Shown: positions 15,524-25,583, numbered from the stretch's first letter. The stretch is 64,000 bases of DNA from Streptomyces koelreuteriae (GCF_018604545.1 NZ_CP075896.1:4278001-4342000); one strand, 5' to 3'. The notes: generated from the sequence alone by a model not told the origin. Numbers and translations: made by a program.

Positions 15524-15958
15524 ATGGACATCCGTGTCGAGGTCATCCGGGAGCCGAGCGAGGAACTCCTCGACGCCTTCGGGCGGTTGCTCCCGCAGCT
15601 GTCCACGACGGCCCGGCCCCTGGACCGCGCGGCGGTCGATCGCCTGGTGAGCTGTGATGCGAACACGGTGCTCGTGGCCCGGTCCGGCGGCGCGATCGTC
15701 GGCACCCTGACGCTCGTGCTGCTGCCCCTGCCGTCCGGGCTGCGGGGACGCGTCGAGGACGTGGTCGTCGACGACGCGGCGCGCGGGCAGGGCATCGCGG
15801 GCCTGCTGATCGAGGAGGCGCTGCGACTCGCCCGCCGGGCCGGTGCCCGCACGGTCGACCTCACCTCCCGGCCCGACCGCGCCGCGGCGAACCGGCTCTA
15901 CGAGCGCCTCGGCTTCCAGGCCAGGGAGTCGACGGTGCACCGCTACACGGTGGACTGA
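15524..15958 (+). CDS. GNAT-family N-acetyltransferase
   Basis: 144 aa, a minimal GNAT fold. Motif A reads VEDVVVDDAARGQGIAGLLI (about residues 81-100) with the R-G-Q-G-I pyrophosphate loop, and motif B reads ANRLYERLGFQ. It is divergently arranged with the acetyltransferase at 14858-15430. Its 3' end overlaps the convergent DinB gene by 16 bp. Substrate unknown. Confidence 0.9.
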   Translation: MDIRVEVIREPSEELLDAFGRLLPQLSTTARPLDRAAVDRLVSCDANTVLVARSGGAIVGTLTLVLLPLPSGLRGRVEDVVVDDAARGQGIAGLLIEEALRLARRAGARTVDLTSRPDRAAANRLYERLGFQARESTVHRYTVD

Positions 15959-16488
15959 GCCGCCGAGGCCTGCCCCGACGCCGCCCTCAGCAGCCGTAGC
16001 TGGCCGATCTCGCTCGTGTTCTTCATCAGCTCGGCGTTCACCCAGGCCACCATGTGCGCGACGGTGTACTGGGGGTCGTTCTGCCAGGGGAACGGGGCCG
16101 GGGCGTCCAGGTCCGTGAGGTCGTCCAGGGCCGCGAGCCATTGCGTGCGCAGGTCGCGGAGCCACTCGACGGTCGGGGGGCCCTCGCCGGGCCAGGCGAT
16201 GTCCGTGCGGTCGCGGGGCGGCCGGCCCCGGGCGTGGTCCAGGGCGACGCTCCACCACCAGCCGAGGTGCCAGCTCACCCAGCCGATCGTGGGGACGGGC
16301 ACCGGGTCGGGCTCGGTGTCCGCCCAGTCCGGTACCCAGGTGCCGTCGGGCGCCCGGCGCATCGTCCAGCAATGCGGCGCGGGCTCCCAGAGGAAGTCTC
16401 CGGGCTCCAGCCGCTCCAGGTGGTACTCGAACAGCGACCAGGTCAACTCGAACTGCCAGCGCGGCAGTTCCGTACGGGAAGCGCTCAT
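15943..16488 (-). CDS. DinB-superfamily protein
   Basis: 181 aa. It is a four-helix-bundle protein of the DinB/YfiT type: an N-terminal helix WQFELTWSLFEYHLERLEPG, then WVSWHLGWWW with a metal-binding His, and TVAHMVAWVNAELMKN with a second. DinB-like proteins often act as thiol-dependent metalloenzymes in actinobacteria, but the substrate cannot be inferred. The following gene starts 9 bp beyond its start on the same strand, so the two are close-packed. Confidence 0.85.
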   Translation of the reverse strand: MSASRTELPRWQFELTWSLFEYHLERLEPGDFLWEPAPHCWTMRRAPDGTWVPDWADTEPDPVPVPTIGWVSWHLGWWWSVALDHARGRPPRDRTDIAWPGEGPPTVEWLRDLRTQWLAALDDLTDLDAPAPFPWQNDPQYTVAHMVAWVNAELMKNTSEIGQLRLLRAASGQASAAQSTV

Positions 16489-16497
16489 CGGGCGACC

Positions 16498-16983
16498 CTA
16501 CGCAAGCGCTCGGGCGTCCCGGGCCAGTCCCGCCCAGTCGACCTCCCGCAGTGCCCCCTCCAGGTCGCAGCCCGACGGCAGACGCGGCACCGGCTGGAAC
16601 CAGAGGACGGTCAGTCGGGAGCGGTACAGGACCGGGTCGTGGGCCGGATCGAGGGCGGCGGAGTGGAACGTACCGAGGCAGGCCACGGCGGGCAGCACCT
16701 CGACGGGGCCGAGGGCGCCCGCGTACTGGTCGGGGCGCTCGCGCGAGGGCGGGACGAGGTGGACGGGCGTGCCCGGGTGGGACCGCTCGGCGGCGCGCAG
16801 CAGCTCACGGATCCGCAGGTCGTTGACCGGCCGGCAGGGATAGCCCTCCAGTGGGTCGACGCAGGCCGAGAGCAGATCGCCGTACGTCGACGTGAACCGC
16901 AGGTCGGCGAGGTCCACCGAGCGGCCGGAGGCGAGTACGAGGCGTGCGAGCGCCATGGCCGGCGGTCTGGCGTGCTGGTGCAT
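16498..16983 (-). CDS. hypothetical protein
   Basis: 161 aa from the ATG at 16983; the longer frame to 17091 is low-complexity Pro/Arg/Thr and unlikely to be translated. No domain recognised. Features are a central LRIRELLRAAERSHPGTPVH helix-strand unit and a C-terminal VDWAGLARDARALA helix. It is probably cotranscribed with the DinB gene 9 bp downstream. The 240 bp upstream (16984-17222) contain G/T-rich degenerate repeats and no gene. Confidence 0.6.
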   Translation of the reverse strand: MHQHARPPAMALARLVLASGRSVDLADLRFTSTYGDLLSACVDPLEGYPCRPVNDLRIRELLRAAERSHPGTPVHLVPPSRERPDQYAGALGPVEVLPAVACLGTFHSAALDPAHDPVLYRSRLTVLWFQPVPRLPSGCDLEGALREVDWAGLARDARALA

Positions 16984-17222
16984 GGGGGTCTTTCGGTGCG
17001 GGTGGGCGAGGGCCGGTCCTCTTGGTCGTGTCTTGGCGGTGGGGTGGCTGACGGTGGTTGTCGTGCGGGGTGGGTGAGGTCCGCTCCTCATGGCCGGTGC
17101 CTCGTCAGTCGGGCGGCTGAGTGGTTGTCGCGCGGGTGCGCTGGGTCCGGCTCATGCCCCGTGCCCCGTGCCCGACAGCCGCACGGCCGGCGCGGCCGTC
17201 ACCCCGGTCGGCGACGCCCTGC

Positions 17223-18089
17223 TCACGGCCCGTGTCCCGTCAGCCGGGCCGCCGATGCGATCGTCGCGCGGGCCTCGCGCTCGGACAGGCCGGTGCCTCG
17301 GGCCGCTTCGACCAGGGGGTTCACGAGTGCCGGGCCGATGCCGTCCTCGTACGCCCGGCAGGCCGCCCAGAACAGTCGGGTGTTGCGCTGGCCCTCATGT
17401 GCGGCGAGGACGAACTGGACCAGGCCCTGGCCGTGCCCGCCGGCCGACGGGGGCGTGGGGTGGTGGGCGCGCGGGGGCGGGAGCAGCAGCCGCAGCAGGG
17501 AGCGCGGGCAGGGGGCGGGCGGCAGGTGCGCGGTCCCGGGGGCGGCGGCGTACACCCCCTGGCCCGTGCGGGAGCCGGGCCCGACGAGGTAGCCGCCGGC
17601 GCCCCGGATGTCGATGCCGGGGGCGAGACGGCCCGCCGAGTTGGGGACCACCACGTCGGGCGGGCCGCTGAGCCAGAGGTGACGCCCGCCGGACGGGGTC
17701 ATGACCACCACCGTCGGGGGGATGGTGAACAGATGCCGCAGGGCCAGCTCGCGCAGGGCCGCCGAGGAGTCCGTGCCGGTCTTCACGTCCAGGTCGACGC
17801 CGATGAGCTGGTGCGGGGGCAGACCGCAGGCGATGCCGTAGCCGGTCGCCCAGGGCGCCGCGGCGAACAGTTCGCGGATACGGGCCGGGTCGCTGGAGGC
17901 GTCGTACACGCCGTGTCCGAGGCGGCCGCACGCGCCGTGGCAGGGGGAGGGGGCGGGGTCGTCGCGGTGCGGGGAGCGCAGCGCCGGGAGCTTGGTGCGG
18001 GACAGGGGGATGACGGCCAGTCCGCGTTCGGCGGCTGACAGGGCGTGTGCGAGGGCCAGCGTCGTGGCCTGCCGGTCGGTGGTGGCCAT
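17223..18089 (-). CDS. bifunctional DNA primase/polymerase (Prim-Pol) domain protein
   Basis: 288 aa. The N-terminal Prim-Pol domain is intact: RGLAVIPLSRTKLPAL, a Cys/His stretch CHGACGRLGHG, then the catalytic acidic pair in GVDLDVKTG (about residues 97-105), and the strand-turn TPSGGRHLWLSG with the conserved His. A helical C-terminal part (about 215-288) resembles the PriCT-like region. Such proteins synthesise primers on plasmids and phages. This chromosomal stand-alone copy has no replication genes beside it. The palindromic CGTACGTACG at 18101-18110 lies just upstream. Confidence 0.85.
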   Translation of the reverse strand: MATTDRQATTLALAHALSAAERGLAVIPLSRTKLPALRSPHRDDPAPSPCHGACGRLGHGVYDASSDPARIRELFAAAPWATGYGIACGLPPHQLIGVDLDVKTGTDSSAALRELALRHLFTIPPTVVVMTPSGGRHLWLSGPPDVVVPNSAGRLAPGIDIRGAGGYLVGPGSRTGQGVYAAAPGTAHLPPAPCPRSLLRLLLPPPRAHHPTPPSAGGHGQGLVQFVLAAHEGQRNTRLFWAACRAYEDGIGPALVNPLVEAARGTGLSEREARATIASAARLTGHGP

Positions 18090-18457
18090 GCTTCTAGTTT
18101 CGTACGTACGTTCGAAAAAGGAAAGAGGGGGCGGGTGCGACGCGCCGGGGCGCAGGCCCGCGCCCGAAAAGTGCCGGAACGCTTCGCCCCTTGCGGCGCC
18201 AGGGTCCGAACCGTCCCTTCCACCCCGGTCCGGTGCTGAAGTGACGCAAAGGGGTTTATCGACATGTCATCACGCTTGAGTGCGAATAGAGGCTTCCGGT
18301 GTGGTTCGCCGGGGATTCGGTGGGCAACTCTGGTCTCGCGACGTCGAGCAACGGACCAGGGCGGTCGGCCAACTTCCCTGGAAGCAGCAGTACTTCTCCA
18401 CGCAGTCCTTGGTTCTGAAGTCTCTGAAGTCTCAGCAGTCCTTGGAGGGACAACAAC
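18090..18457. other. intergenic region, divergent promoters
   Basis: No gene is seen. It contains CGTACGTACG (18101-18110) next to the Prim-Pol start and the AT-rich TTCGAAAAAGGAAAG. Closer to 18458 are TTGAGTGCGAATAGA and repeated TCTGAAGTCTC units (18410-18440). The ribosome-binding site GGAGG precedes the ATG at 18458. Confidence 0.5.
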
Positions 18458-18784
18458 ATGGCAAGCATCCGTACCGCCCGCGTCATCGCCGCCGTCTCCG
18501 CCCTTCCGCTCGCGGCCGCCCTCTTCACCGGCATCGCGACGGCGGACAACGGCTCCTTCGCGGACAACGGATCGATCGCGTCCGTCACGGAGGCCGAGGC
18601 GGGTGTCCTCGGCAGTGGCGTCGGCGGTGACAACTTCGGCACCTCGTCCACCACGAACCAGCAGGCCGTCGGCGAGGGCGCCTCGAACCAGAGCAACACC
18701 GCCCAGGTCAACGGCTCCGCCTTCACGGCCGTCAACCAGGGCAACGACAACACCGCCGTCAGCTTCACGCCGCTCTGGTGGTGA
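18458..18784 (+). CDS. small secreted Asn/Gln-rich protein
   Basis: 108 aa. A clear signal peptide (VIAAVSALPLAAALFTGIAT, cleavage near ATA-DNG) leads to a mature protein of about 80 residues with no cysteine. The C-terminal half is rich in Asn, Gln, Ser, Thr and Gly: TTNQQAVGEGASNQSNTAQ and VNQGNDNTAV, ending in PLWW. The spacing of Gln, Gly and Asn recalls curlin-type amyloid repeats, although the match is imperfect. It is not a canonical chaplin or rodlin. Probably extracellular. Monocistronic. Confidence 0.75.
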   Translation: MASIRTARVIAAVSALPLAAALFTGIATADNGSFADNGSIASVTEAEAGVLGSGVGGDNFGTSSTTNQQAVGEGASNQSNTAQVNGSAFTAVNQGNDNTAVSFTPLWW

Positions 18785-18944
18785 GCTGAGCGGGCCGGTG
18801 CAGCGGCATCGGCCCGCCGTTCGTGTGGGTGTGTGCTTCGTGGGGTGACAAGCGTCTGAGCGGCGGTACTTCGGTGCCGCCGCGCAGGCGTTTTCGTGTT
18901 CGTGGGGTGCGATGTCGTGACGCATGCCTTGACGCCGCCACCGA

Positions 18945-18961
18945 TCTGACGGACAGTCAGA
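18945..18961. promoter_or_regulatory. TetR-type operator palindrome upstream of hydratase operon
   Basis: TCTGAC-GGACA-GTCAGA is a perfect inverted repeat. Its 15-bp core, read on the minus strand, is CTGACTGTCCGTCAG, one base different from the core at 10154-10168. It ends 4 bp before the GTG at 18966, so bound repressor would block the promoter or start of a leaderless message. Confidence 0.7.
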
Positions 18962-18965
18962 AATC

Positions 18966-19952
18966 GTGAACGGTGAGCCGGAGGTCCACGAGGGGTCCGA
19001 GGAATCCGAGGAGTCGGAGAGGTTCCGGGAGGCGGAGAAGTCCGGGGAGTCGGAGAGGTCCGAGGAGTTCGAGGCGCGCCTGAAGGCCTACGAGGGCCGC
19101 CCGGCCGCCGCCACCGGGATCGGCCGGGACCCCGTCAACCAGCCGATGATCAGGCACTGGTGCGAGGCCATGGGCGACACCAGCCCCGCCTACACCGGGC
19201 CGGACGCCATCGCTCCCCCGACCATGCTCCAGGCCTGGACCATGGCGGGCCTCACCCGCCGCCCGGAACGCACGGCGGCCTACGACGAACTCCTCCGCCT
19301 GCTCGACGAGTCGGGCCATGACGCCGTCGTCGCCACGGACTGCGAGCAGGAGTACCTCCGCCCCCTGCGCCCCGGCGACGCCATCACCTTCGACTCGGTG
19401 ATCGAGTCGGTTTCGGGCCTGAAGTCCACCAAGCTGGGGGCGGGTTACTTCGTGACGACCCGTACGGACATCCGGGCCGGCGGCGAACTCGCCGGCACCC
19501 ACCGCTTCCGCATCCTCAAGTACGCGCCCGCACACCGGCCGCCGCGCCCGAAGGATCTCCGTCCACGCCCCGTGATCAACCGCGACAACGCCGGCTTCTG
19601 GGAGGGCGTGGCCCGCCACGAACTGCTCATCCAGCGCTGCGCCGGCTGCGGCGACCTGCGTTTCCCCTGGCTGCCGGGCTGCAACAGCTGCGGCTCCCCG
19701 GAGTGGGACACCGTGGCGGCGAGCGGCGAGGGCACGGTCTATTCGTACGTCGTCATGCACCACCCGCCCTTCCCGGCCTTCGATCCCCCCTACGCGGTCG
19801 GCCTGATCGAGCTCGCGGAGGGCGTGCGGATCGTCAGCAACGTGGTCGGGACGCCGTACGACAAGGTGCGCATCGGCATGCCGGTCCGGCTCGACTTCCG
19901 GCGCTACGACGACGAGTTGGTGCTGCCCGTCTTCCAGGGGGTGACGCGGTGA
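18966..19952 (+). CDS. MaoC/DUF35 fusion protein, ChsH2-like
   Basis: 328 aa. The first 45 residues are a Glu/Ser-rich low-complexity tail. Residues about 45-190 form a hotdog (MaoC-like) domain. Residues about 205-325 are DUF35: a zinc ribbon CAGCGDLRFPWLPGCNSC followed by an OB-fold. The order hotdog-DUF35 is that of ChsH2, which in mycobacteria pairs with ChsH1 to hydrate a steroid side-chain enoyl-CoA and docks the Ltp2 aldolase through DUF35. The next two genes are exactly those partners. GTG start without a ribosome-binding site; the palindrome immediately upstream suggests a leaderless message, or a start further in. Confidence 0.85.
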   Translation: MNGEPEVHEGSEESEESERFREAEKSGESERSEEFEARLKAYEGRPAAATGIGRDPVNQPMIRHWCEAMGDTSPAYTGPDAIAPPTMLQAWTMAGLTRRPERTAAYDELLRLLDESGHDAVVATDCEQEYLRPLRPGDAITFDSVIESVSGLKSTKLGAGYFVTTRTDIRAGGELAGTHRFRILKYAPAHRPPRPKDLRPRPVINRDNAGFWEGVARHELLIQRCAGCGDLRFPWLPGCNSCGSPEWDTVAASGEGTVYSYVVMHHPPFPAFDPPYAVGLIELAEGVRIVSNVVGTPYDKVRIGMPVRLDFRRYDDELVLPVFQGVTR

Positions 19953-20380
19953 ACTCCGGCGACCGGCTGCCGCCCCTGGAGATCCCGGTCACCCGCACCC
20001 TGATCGTCGCCGGGGCGATCGCGTCCCGCGACTACCAGGACGTGCACCACGACCCGGACCTGGCCCGGCAGAAGGGCTCCCCCGACATCTTCATGAACAT
20101 CCTGACGACCAACGGCCTGGTCGGCCGGTACATCACGGACCACTTCGGCCCCCGGGCCGTGCTGCGCCGGGTCGCCATCCGGCTCGGCGCGCCCAACCAC
20201 CCCGGCGACACGATGGTCCTGGCGGGCACGGTCGAGGAGACCGACGGCGAGACGGTGACGGTCCGGGTCATCGGCACGAACGCCATCGGCCGACACGTCA
20301 CCGGCACCGTGACGGTCACGCTCCCGTCGGAACCCGTGCCGACGACAGCCCCCGACGGACCACCACCGCCACCGTCATGA
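19949..20380 (+). CDS. MaoC-family hydratase, ChsH1-like
   Basis: 143 aa, a single hotdog domain. The enoyl-CoA hydratase 2 motif is present as RDYQDVHHDPDLA (about residues 29-41) with the catalytic Asp/His arrangement. The start GTG overlaps the stop of the previous gene (GTGA), showing translational coupling, as expected for two subunits of one heteromeric hydratase. The C-terminus is Pro-rich and probably disordered. Predicted role: hydration of an unsaturated acyl- or steroid-side-chain-CoA in the cytosol. Confidence 0.87.
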   Translation: MNSGDRLPPLEIPVTRTLIVAGAIASRDYQDVHHDPDLARQKGSPDIFMNILTTNGLVGRYITDHFGPRAVLRRVAIRLGAPNHPGDTMVLAGTVEETDGETVTVRVIGTNAIGRHVTGTVTVTLPSEPVPTTAPDGPPPPPS

Positions 20381-20465
20381 CCGACGCCAACACCGTCTCC
20401 CCGACGGCCGCGCGCCGCGGCACGGAGCGCGCCGAGGGGGCCGGCTTGAGCCAAGGAGGCCCCTC

Positions 20466-21674
20466 ATGAGTCCCCGCCGGCACGACACTCTCGGCGGTCG
20501 GGCGGCCATCGTCGGGATCGGGGCCACCGAGTTCTCCAAGGACTCGGGCCGCAGCGAACTGCGCCTGGCCGTCGAGGCGGTGCGGGCGGCCCTGGACGAC
20601 GCCGGGCTGACCGCCGCCGACGTCGACGGACTGGTCACCTTCACCATGGACACCAGCCCCGAGATCACCGTGGCCCAGGCCGCGGGCATCGGCGAGCTCT
20701 CCTTCTTCTCCCGGATCCACTACGGCGGCGGCGCGGCCTGCGCCACCGTCCAGCAGGCGGCCCTCGCGATCGCGGCGGGCGTGGCGGACGTGGTCGTCTG
20801 CTACCGGGCGTTCAACGAACGCTCGGGCCGCCGCTTCGGCTCCGGCGTCCGGCACCGCGAGCCCTCGGCCGAGGGCGCGGCGCTCGGCTGGTCACTGCCG
20901 TTCGGCCTGCTCACCCCGGCCTCCTGGGTGGCGATGGCGGCCCAGCGCTACCTCCACACGTACGGGCTGAAGCCGGAGGTGTTCGGGCACGTGGCCGTGG
21001 TCGACCGCGCGTACGCGGCGACCAACCCGGCGGCGTACTTCCACGACCGGCCCATCACCCTGGCCGACCACGCCGCCTCCCGCTGGATCGTCGAGCCGCT
21101 GCGGCTGCTGGACTGCTGCCAGGAGACCGACGGCGGACAGGCCCTCGTCGTCACCTCGGTGGAGCGGGCCCGCGACCTGCCCCACCCGCCCGCCGTGATC
21201 GCGGCGGCCGCCCAGGGCGCGGGACGCGCGCAGGAGCAGATGACCAGCTTCTACCGCGACGACCTGACCGGCCTGCCCGAGACGGCGGTGGTGGCCCGGC
21301 AGCTCTGGCGGACCTCCGGACTCGCACCGGCCGACATCGACGTGGGGATCCTCTACGACCACTTCACCCCCTTCGTGCTGACACAACTGGAGGAGTTCGG
21401 CTTCTGCGGCCCCGGTGAGGCGGCGGACTTCGTCGCCGAGAGGCGCCTGCCGCTCAACACTCATGGGGGACAGTTGGGGGAGGCGTATCTGCACGGGATG
21501 AACGGGGTGGCGGAGGCCGTCCGGCAGATCAGGGGGACGGCGGTGAATCCGGTCCCCGGAGCGGAGCGGGTCCTGGTGACGGCGGGGACGGGTGTGCCTA
21601 CGTCGGGACTCGTACTCACCGCTGACCCTCAGGGGACATCCCGCAGTACCCCGGCCCCTCCGCTCCACCTGTAG
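20466..21674 (+). CDS. thiolase-fold lipid-transfer protein, Ltp2-like aldolase
   Basis: 402 aa; ATG preceded by CCAAGGAGG. The thiolase fold is visible from GGRAAIVGIGATEFS, GGGAACATVQQAALAI, DIGVL-type DVGILYDHFTPF to the C-terminal THGGQLGEAYLHGMNG and a GTG turn. SCP-x-like thiolases of this group include Ltp2, which performs the retro-aldol cleavage of the steroid side-chain CoA ester together with the DUF35 domain of ChsH2. Third gene of the operon. The presence of only these three genes suggests a branched acyl or terpenoid CoA substrate rather than complete sterol catabolism. Confidence 0.87.
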   Translation: MSPRRHDTLGGRAAIVGIGATEFSKDSGRSELRLAVEAVRAALDDAGLTAADVDGLVTFTMDTSPEITVAQAAGIGELSFFSRIHYGGGAACATVQQAALAIAAGVADVVVCYRAFNERSGRRFGSGVRHREPSAEGAALGWSLPFGLLTPASWVAMAAQRYLHTYGLKPEVFGHVAVVDRAYAATNPAAYFHDRPITLADHAASRWIVEPLRLLDCCQETDGGQALVVTSVERARDLPHPPAVIAAAAQGAGRAQEQMTSFYRDDLTGLPETAVVARQLWRTSGLAPADIDVGILYDHFTPFVLTQLEEFGFCGPGEAADFVAERRLPLNTHGGQLGEAYLHGMNGVAEAVRQIRGTAVNPVPGAERVLVTAGTGVPTSGLVLTADPQGTSRSTPAPPLHL

Positions 21675-21770
21675 GAGGTGCAGCCCGCCCTACCCCTACA
21701 ACCTGAGGGGGACCCCGCTTCGGGACCTGCGGCCGATCCGCTCGACCTGGCCCGCTCATAGCGTTGAGCC

Positions 21771-22331
21771 ATGACCACAATCGTCTGCACCAGCGCGTCG
21801 AAGGCCGCTTCACCAGCGGCGCAGACTCTTCCGTATCCGTCGTTCTCGTCGTACGTCAGGGCCCGCCAGCCGGTGCTCCTGCGTACCGCCCGCTCGCTCA
21901 CCGGCAACCCGAGCGACGCGGAGGACCTGTTGCAGACCGCGCTCACCAAGACGTACGTCGCCTGGGAGCGTATCGAGGACCACCGCGCCCTCGACGGCTA
22001 TGTGCGCCGGGCGCTGCTGAACACGCGGACGTCGCAGTGGCGCAAGCGCAAGGTCGACGAGTTCGCCTGCGACGAGATGCCCGAGCCGGAGCCGGTGACC
22101 GGCAGCGACGACCCGGCCGAGCAGCAGGCGCTGCGCGACGCGATGTGGCGGGCGATCATGCGGCTGCCCGCCCGGCAGCGGGCGATGGTGGTCCTCAGGT
22201 ACTACGAGGACCTGAGCGAGGTCCAGACGGCCGAAGTGCTCGGCGTCTCGGTGGGCACGGTGAAGTCGGCCGTGTCCCGCGCGCTGGGCAAGCTCCGCGA
22301 GGACGCTGAGCTGGGACTCGTCCGCCAGTGA
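21771..22331 (+). CDS. SigE-family ECF RNA polymerase sigma factor
   Basis: 186 aa. Region 2 is visible as LLRTARSLTGNPSDAEDLLQTALTKTYVAW in pieces (about residues 37-66), and region 4 as LPARQRAMVVLRYYEDLSEV through the helix-turn-helix LGVSVGTVKSAVSRAL (about 159-174). There is no attached anti-sigma gene: the next gene is an acyl-CoA ligase 179 bp away and the previous one an operon end. It belongs to the large actinobacterial group annotated as the SigE family. It directs transcription of unknown genes. Confidence 0.92.
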   Translation: MTTIVCTSASKAASPAAQTLPYPSFSSYVRARQPVLLRTARSLTGNPSDAEDLLQTALTKTYVAWERIEDHRALDGYVRRALLNTRTSQWRKRKVDEFACDEMPEPEPVTGSDDPAEQQALRDAMWRAIMRLPARQRAMVVLRYYEDLSEVQTAEVLGVSVGTVKSAVSRALGKLREDAELGLVRQ

Positions 22332-22434
22332 GCCCTGTCTCCCACCCTTCAGGACACCGCTCGCACCCCGACTCGGCCGCGATTGAACCCCTCCGTCCGC
22401 TTGGCGTGATGTGATCGATCGCCCGGTCCTAGTG

Positions 22435-22452
22435 ACATACCACGCGGTATGT
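22435..22452. promoter_or_regulatory. TetR-type operator ACATACC-N4-GGTATGT
   Basis: A perfect 7-bp inverted repeat with a 4-bp spacer lies 58 bp before the chosen start of the acyl-CoA ligase. It is the length and symmetry of operators bound by TetR-family regulators of fatty-acid or acyl-CoA genes. Confidence 0.65.
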
Positions 22453-22510
22453 GAGCAGAATCAGCGCAACCTTTACCACCGCGTAGGCAATGTCGCCCCG
22501 GGAGGACGCC

Positions 22511-24169
<1,659 letters not shown>

Positions 24170-24225
24170 CACACGGCACACGGCACACGACACACGACAT
24201 ACGACATACGGCACACGGCATACGG
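24170..24225. repeat. short tandem repeats (CACACGG/CATACGA units)
   Basis: About eight 7-bp units (CACACGG, CACACGA, CATACGA, CATACGG) directly follow the ligase stop codon and precede the terminator. Confidence 0.85.
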
Positions 24226-24255
24226 CAGGGGCCCCGGATCTCTCCGGGGCCCCTG
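24226..24255. terminator. perfect 13-bp hairpin between convergent genes
   Basis: CAGGGGCCCCGGA pairs with TCCGGGGCCCCTG around the tetraloop TCTC. It lies between the acyl-CoA ligase and the convergent MFS gene and could serve both. There is no T-tract, as is common in Streptomyces. Confidence 0.75.
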
Positions 24256-24294
24256 GTCCGTGGACGCCGGTCGCTGGACGGGCACCCTCGGCGA

Positions 24295-25506
24295 TCACCG
24301 CCGCGACCAGCTCACCCCCCACCCCAGCACCAGCCAGACCCCCGCCACCGCGCACACCCCGCCCCAGCCGAAGTGGCTGAAGGCGGCCCCGCCGAGAGCC
24401 GAGGCCGTCGCGCCGCCCGCGAAGCCGGCGACCACATAGGCGGTGTTGGCGGTGGCGGGGGTCGAGGTCGCGGTCAGGGCGAGGGTCTGGTTGGCGACAT
24501 GGGAGGCGACGAGCGCCGCGTGGATCGCGATCGCGGCGGCGAACAGCGCGGCCAGTGCCTGCCCGCCCAGCCAGAACAGCGGCACGGACACGGCCGCGAG
24601 CAGATACGCGGACCGCACGACACGCGCCGCGCCGAACCGGTCCACGAACCCGCCCGCCAGCGGAGCCACCGCACTCGCCGTCAGCCCGAAGAGCCCGAAG
24701 AGCCCGGCGGTCGCGGGGGACAGCCCGTACGCGGGCCCGGTCAGCAGCAGCGAGAGCGCCGTCCACAGCGCGCTCCAGGCACCGAACATCCCGGCCTGCC
24801 GCAGGCACGCCCGCCACAGGTCGGGCGAGTGCCGCAGCACCGAGGGCAGCGCGGCGAGCCCGGCGAACAGCGGGCCTTCCCGGCGCCGCCGCGACGGCAG
24901 GACGAGCGCGGTCGCGAGCCCCAGGACGAGGGTCAGCAGGGCCGCGCCCGCGAACACCCACCGCCAGCCGAAGGCCTGCCCGGCGAGTCCGCCCAGGACC
25001 CGGGCCGCGACGATGCCGGTGAACAGGCCCGCGACGACGACCGCGACATGAAGGGCGCGCCGGTCGGCGGGGGCGCGCTCGACGACCAGCGGGACGAGCA
25101 GCTGGGGGATGACGGTCGCGGCCGAGGCGACGAACATGGCGACCGCGAGGGCGGTGACCCCCGGGGCGGCCGCACTGGCGCTCAGCGCGACGGCGGTGAC
25201 GACCGTGAGCCCCGCGACCAGCCGGCGCCGGTTCGCGCTGTCGCCGAGCGGGGCGAAGAACAGCAGACCGACCGCGTATCCGAGCTGGGCGACCGAGGCG
25301 ATCCAGGCGATGGCCGAGGGGGCCGAGCCGAAGTCACGGGCCATGAGCGAGAGCAGCGGTGCGGCGAGGTAGATGTTGGCGGCGGTGACCGCGCTGCACA
25401 CGGCGAGCAGGGTGAGGAGGCCGGGGGCGGGCGTACGGGCCTGCCGCCCGGGGGCCGTATCGGCCCGGCGGGACGTGGTGGTGTCGGTCGTGGTCGCTGA
25501 CGGCAT
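24295..25506 (-). CDS. MFS transporter
   Basis: 403 aa with 12 predicted membrane helices. The MFS signature between helices 2 and 3 is LGDSANRRRLVAG (about residues 83-95). The family resembles the sugar/drug-efflux (AraJ/NepI-type) MFS group, starting with LLAVCSAVTAANIYLAAPLL. It is divergent from a TetR-family gene, with two copies of one palindrome in between, the classical arrangement of a repressor and its cognate efflux pump. Substrate unknown. Confidence 0.9.
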   Translation of the reverse strand: MPSATTTDTTTSRRADTAPGRQARTPAPGLLTLLAVCSAVTAANIYLAAPLLSLMARDFGSAPSAIAWIASVAQLGYAVGLLFFAPLGDSANRRRLVAGLTVVTAVALSASAAAPGVTALAVAMFVASAATVIPQLLVPLVVERAPADRRALHVAVVVAGLFTGIVAARVLGGLAGQAFGWRWVFAGAALLTLVLGLATALVLPSRRRREGPLFAGLAALPSVLRHSPDLWRACLRQAGMFGAWSALWTALSLLLTGPAYGLSPATAGLFGLFGLTASAVAPLAGGFVDRFGAARVVRSAYLLAAVSVPLFWLGGQALAALFAAAIAIHAALVASHVANQTLALTATSTPATANTAYVVAGFAGGATASALGGAAFSHFGWGGVCAVAGVWLVLGWGVSWSRR

Positions 25507-25514
25507 CGCGGGGG

Positions 25515-25577
25515 ACTCCTCGGAGTCGGCTCGGAGGCGGGCTTGGAGTCGGGCTCGGAGTCGGGCTTGGAGTCGGC
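25515..25577. repeat. 12-bp tandem repeats in the divergent promoter region
   Basis: Five imperfect units of GGAGTCGGGCTT/GGCTCGGAG lie in the 5' leader of the MFS gene, between its start and the first operator copy. Confidence 0.8.
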
Positions 25578-25583
25578 TCTAGC

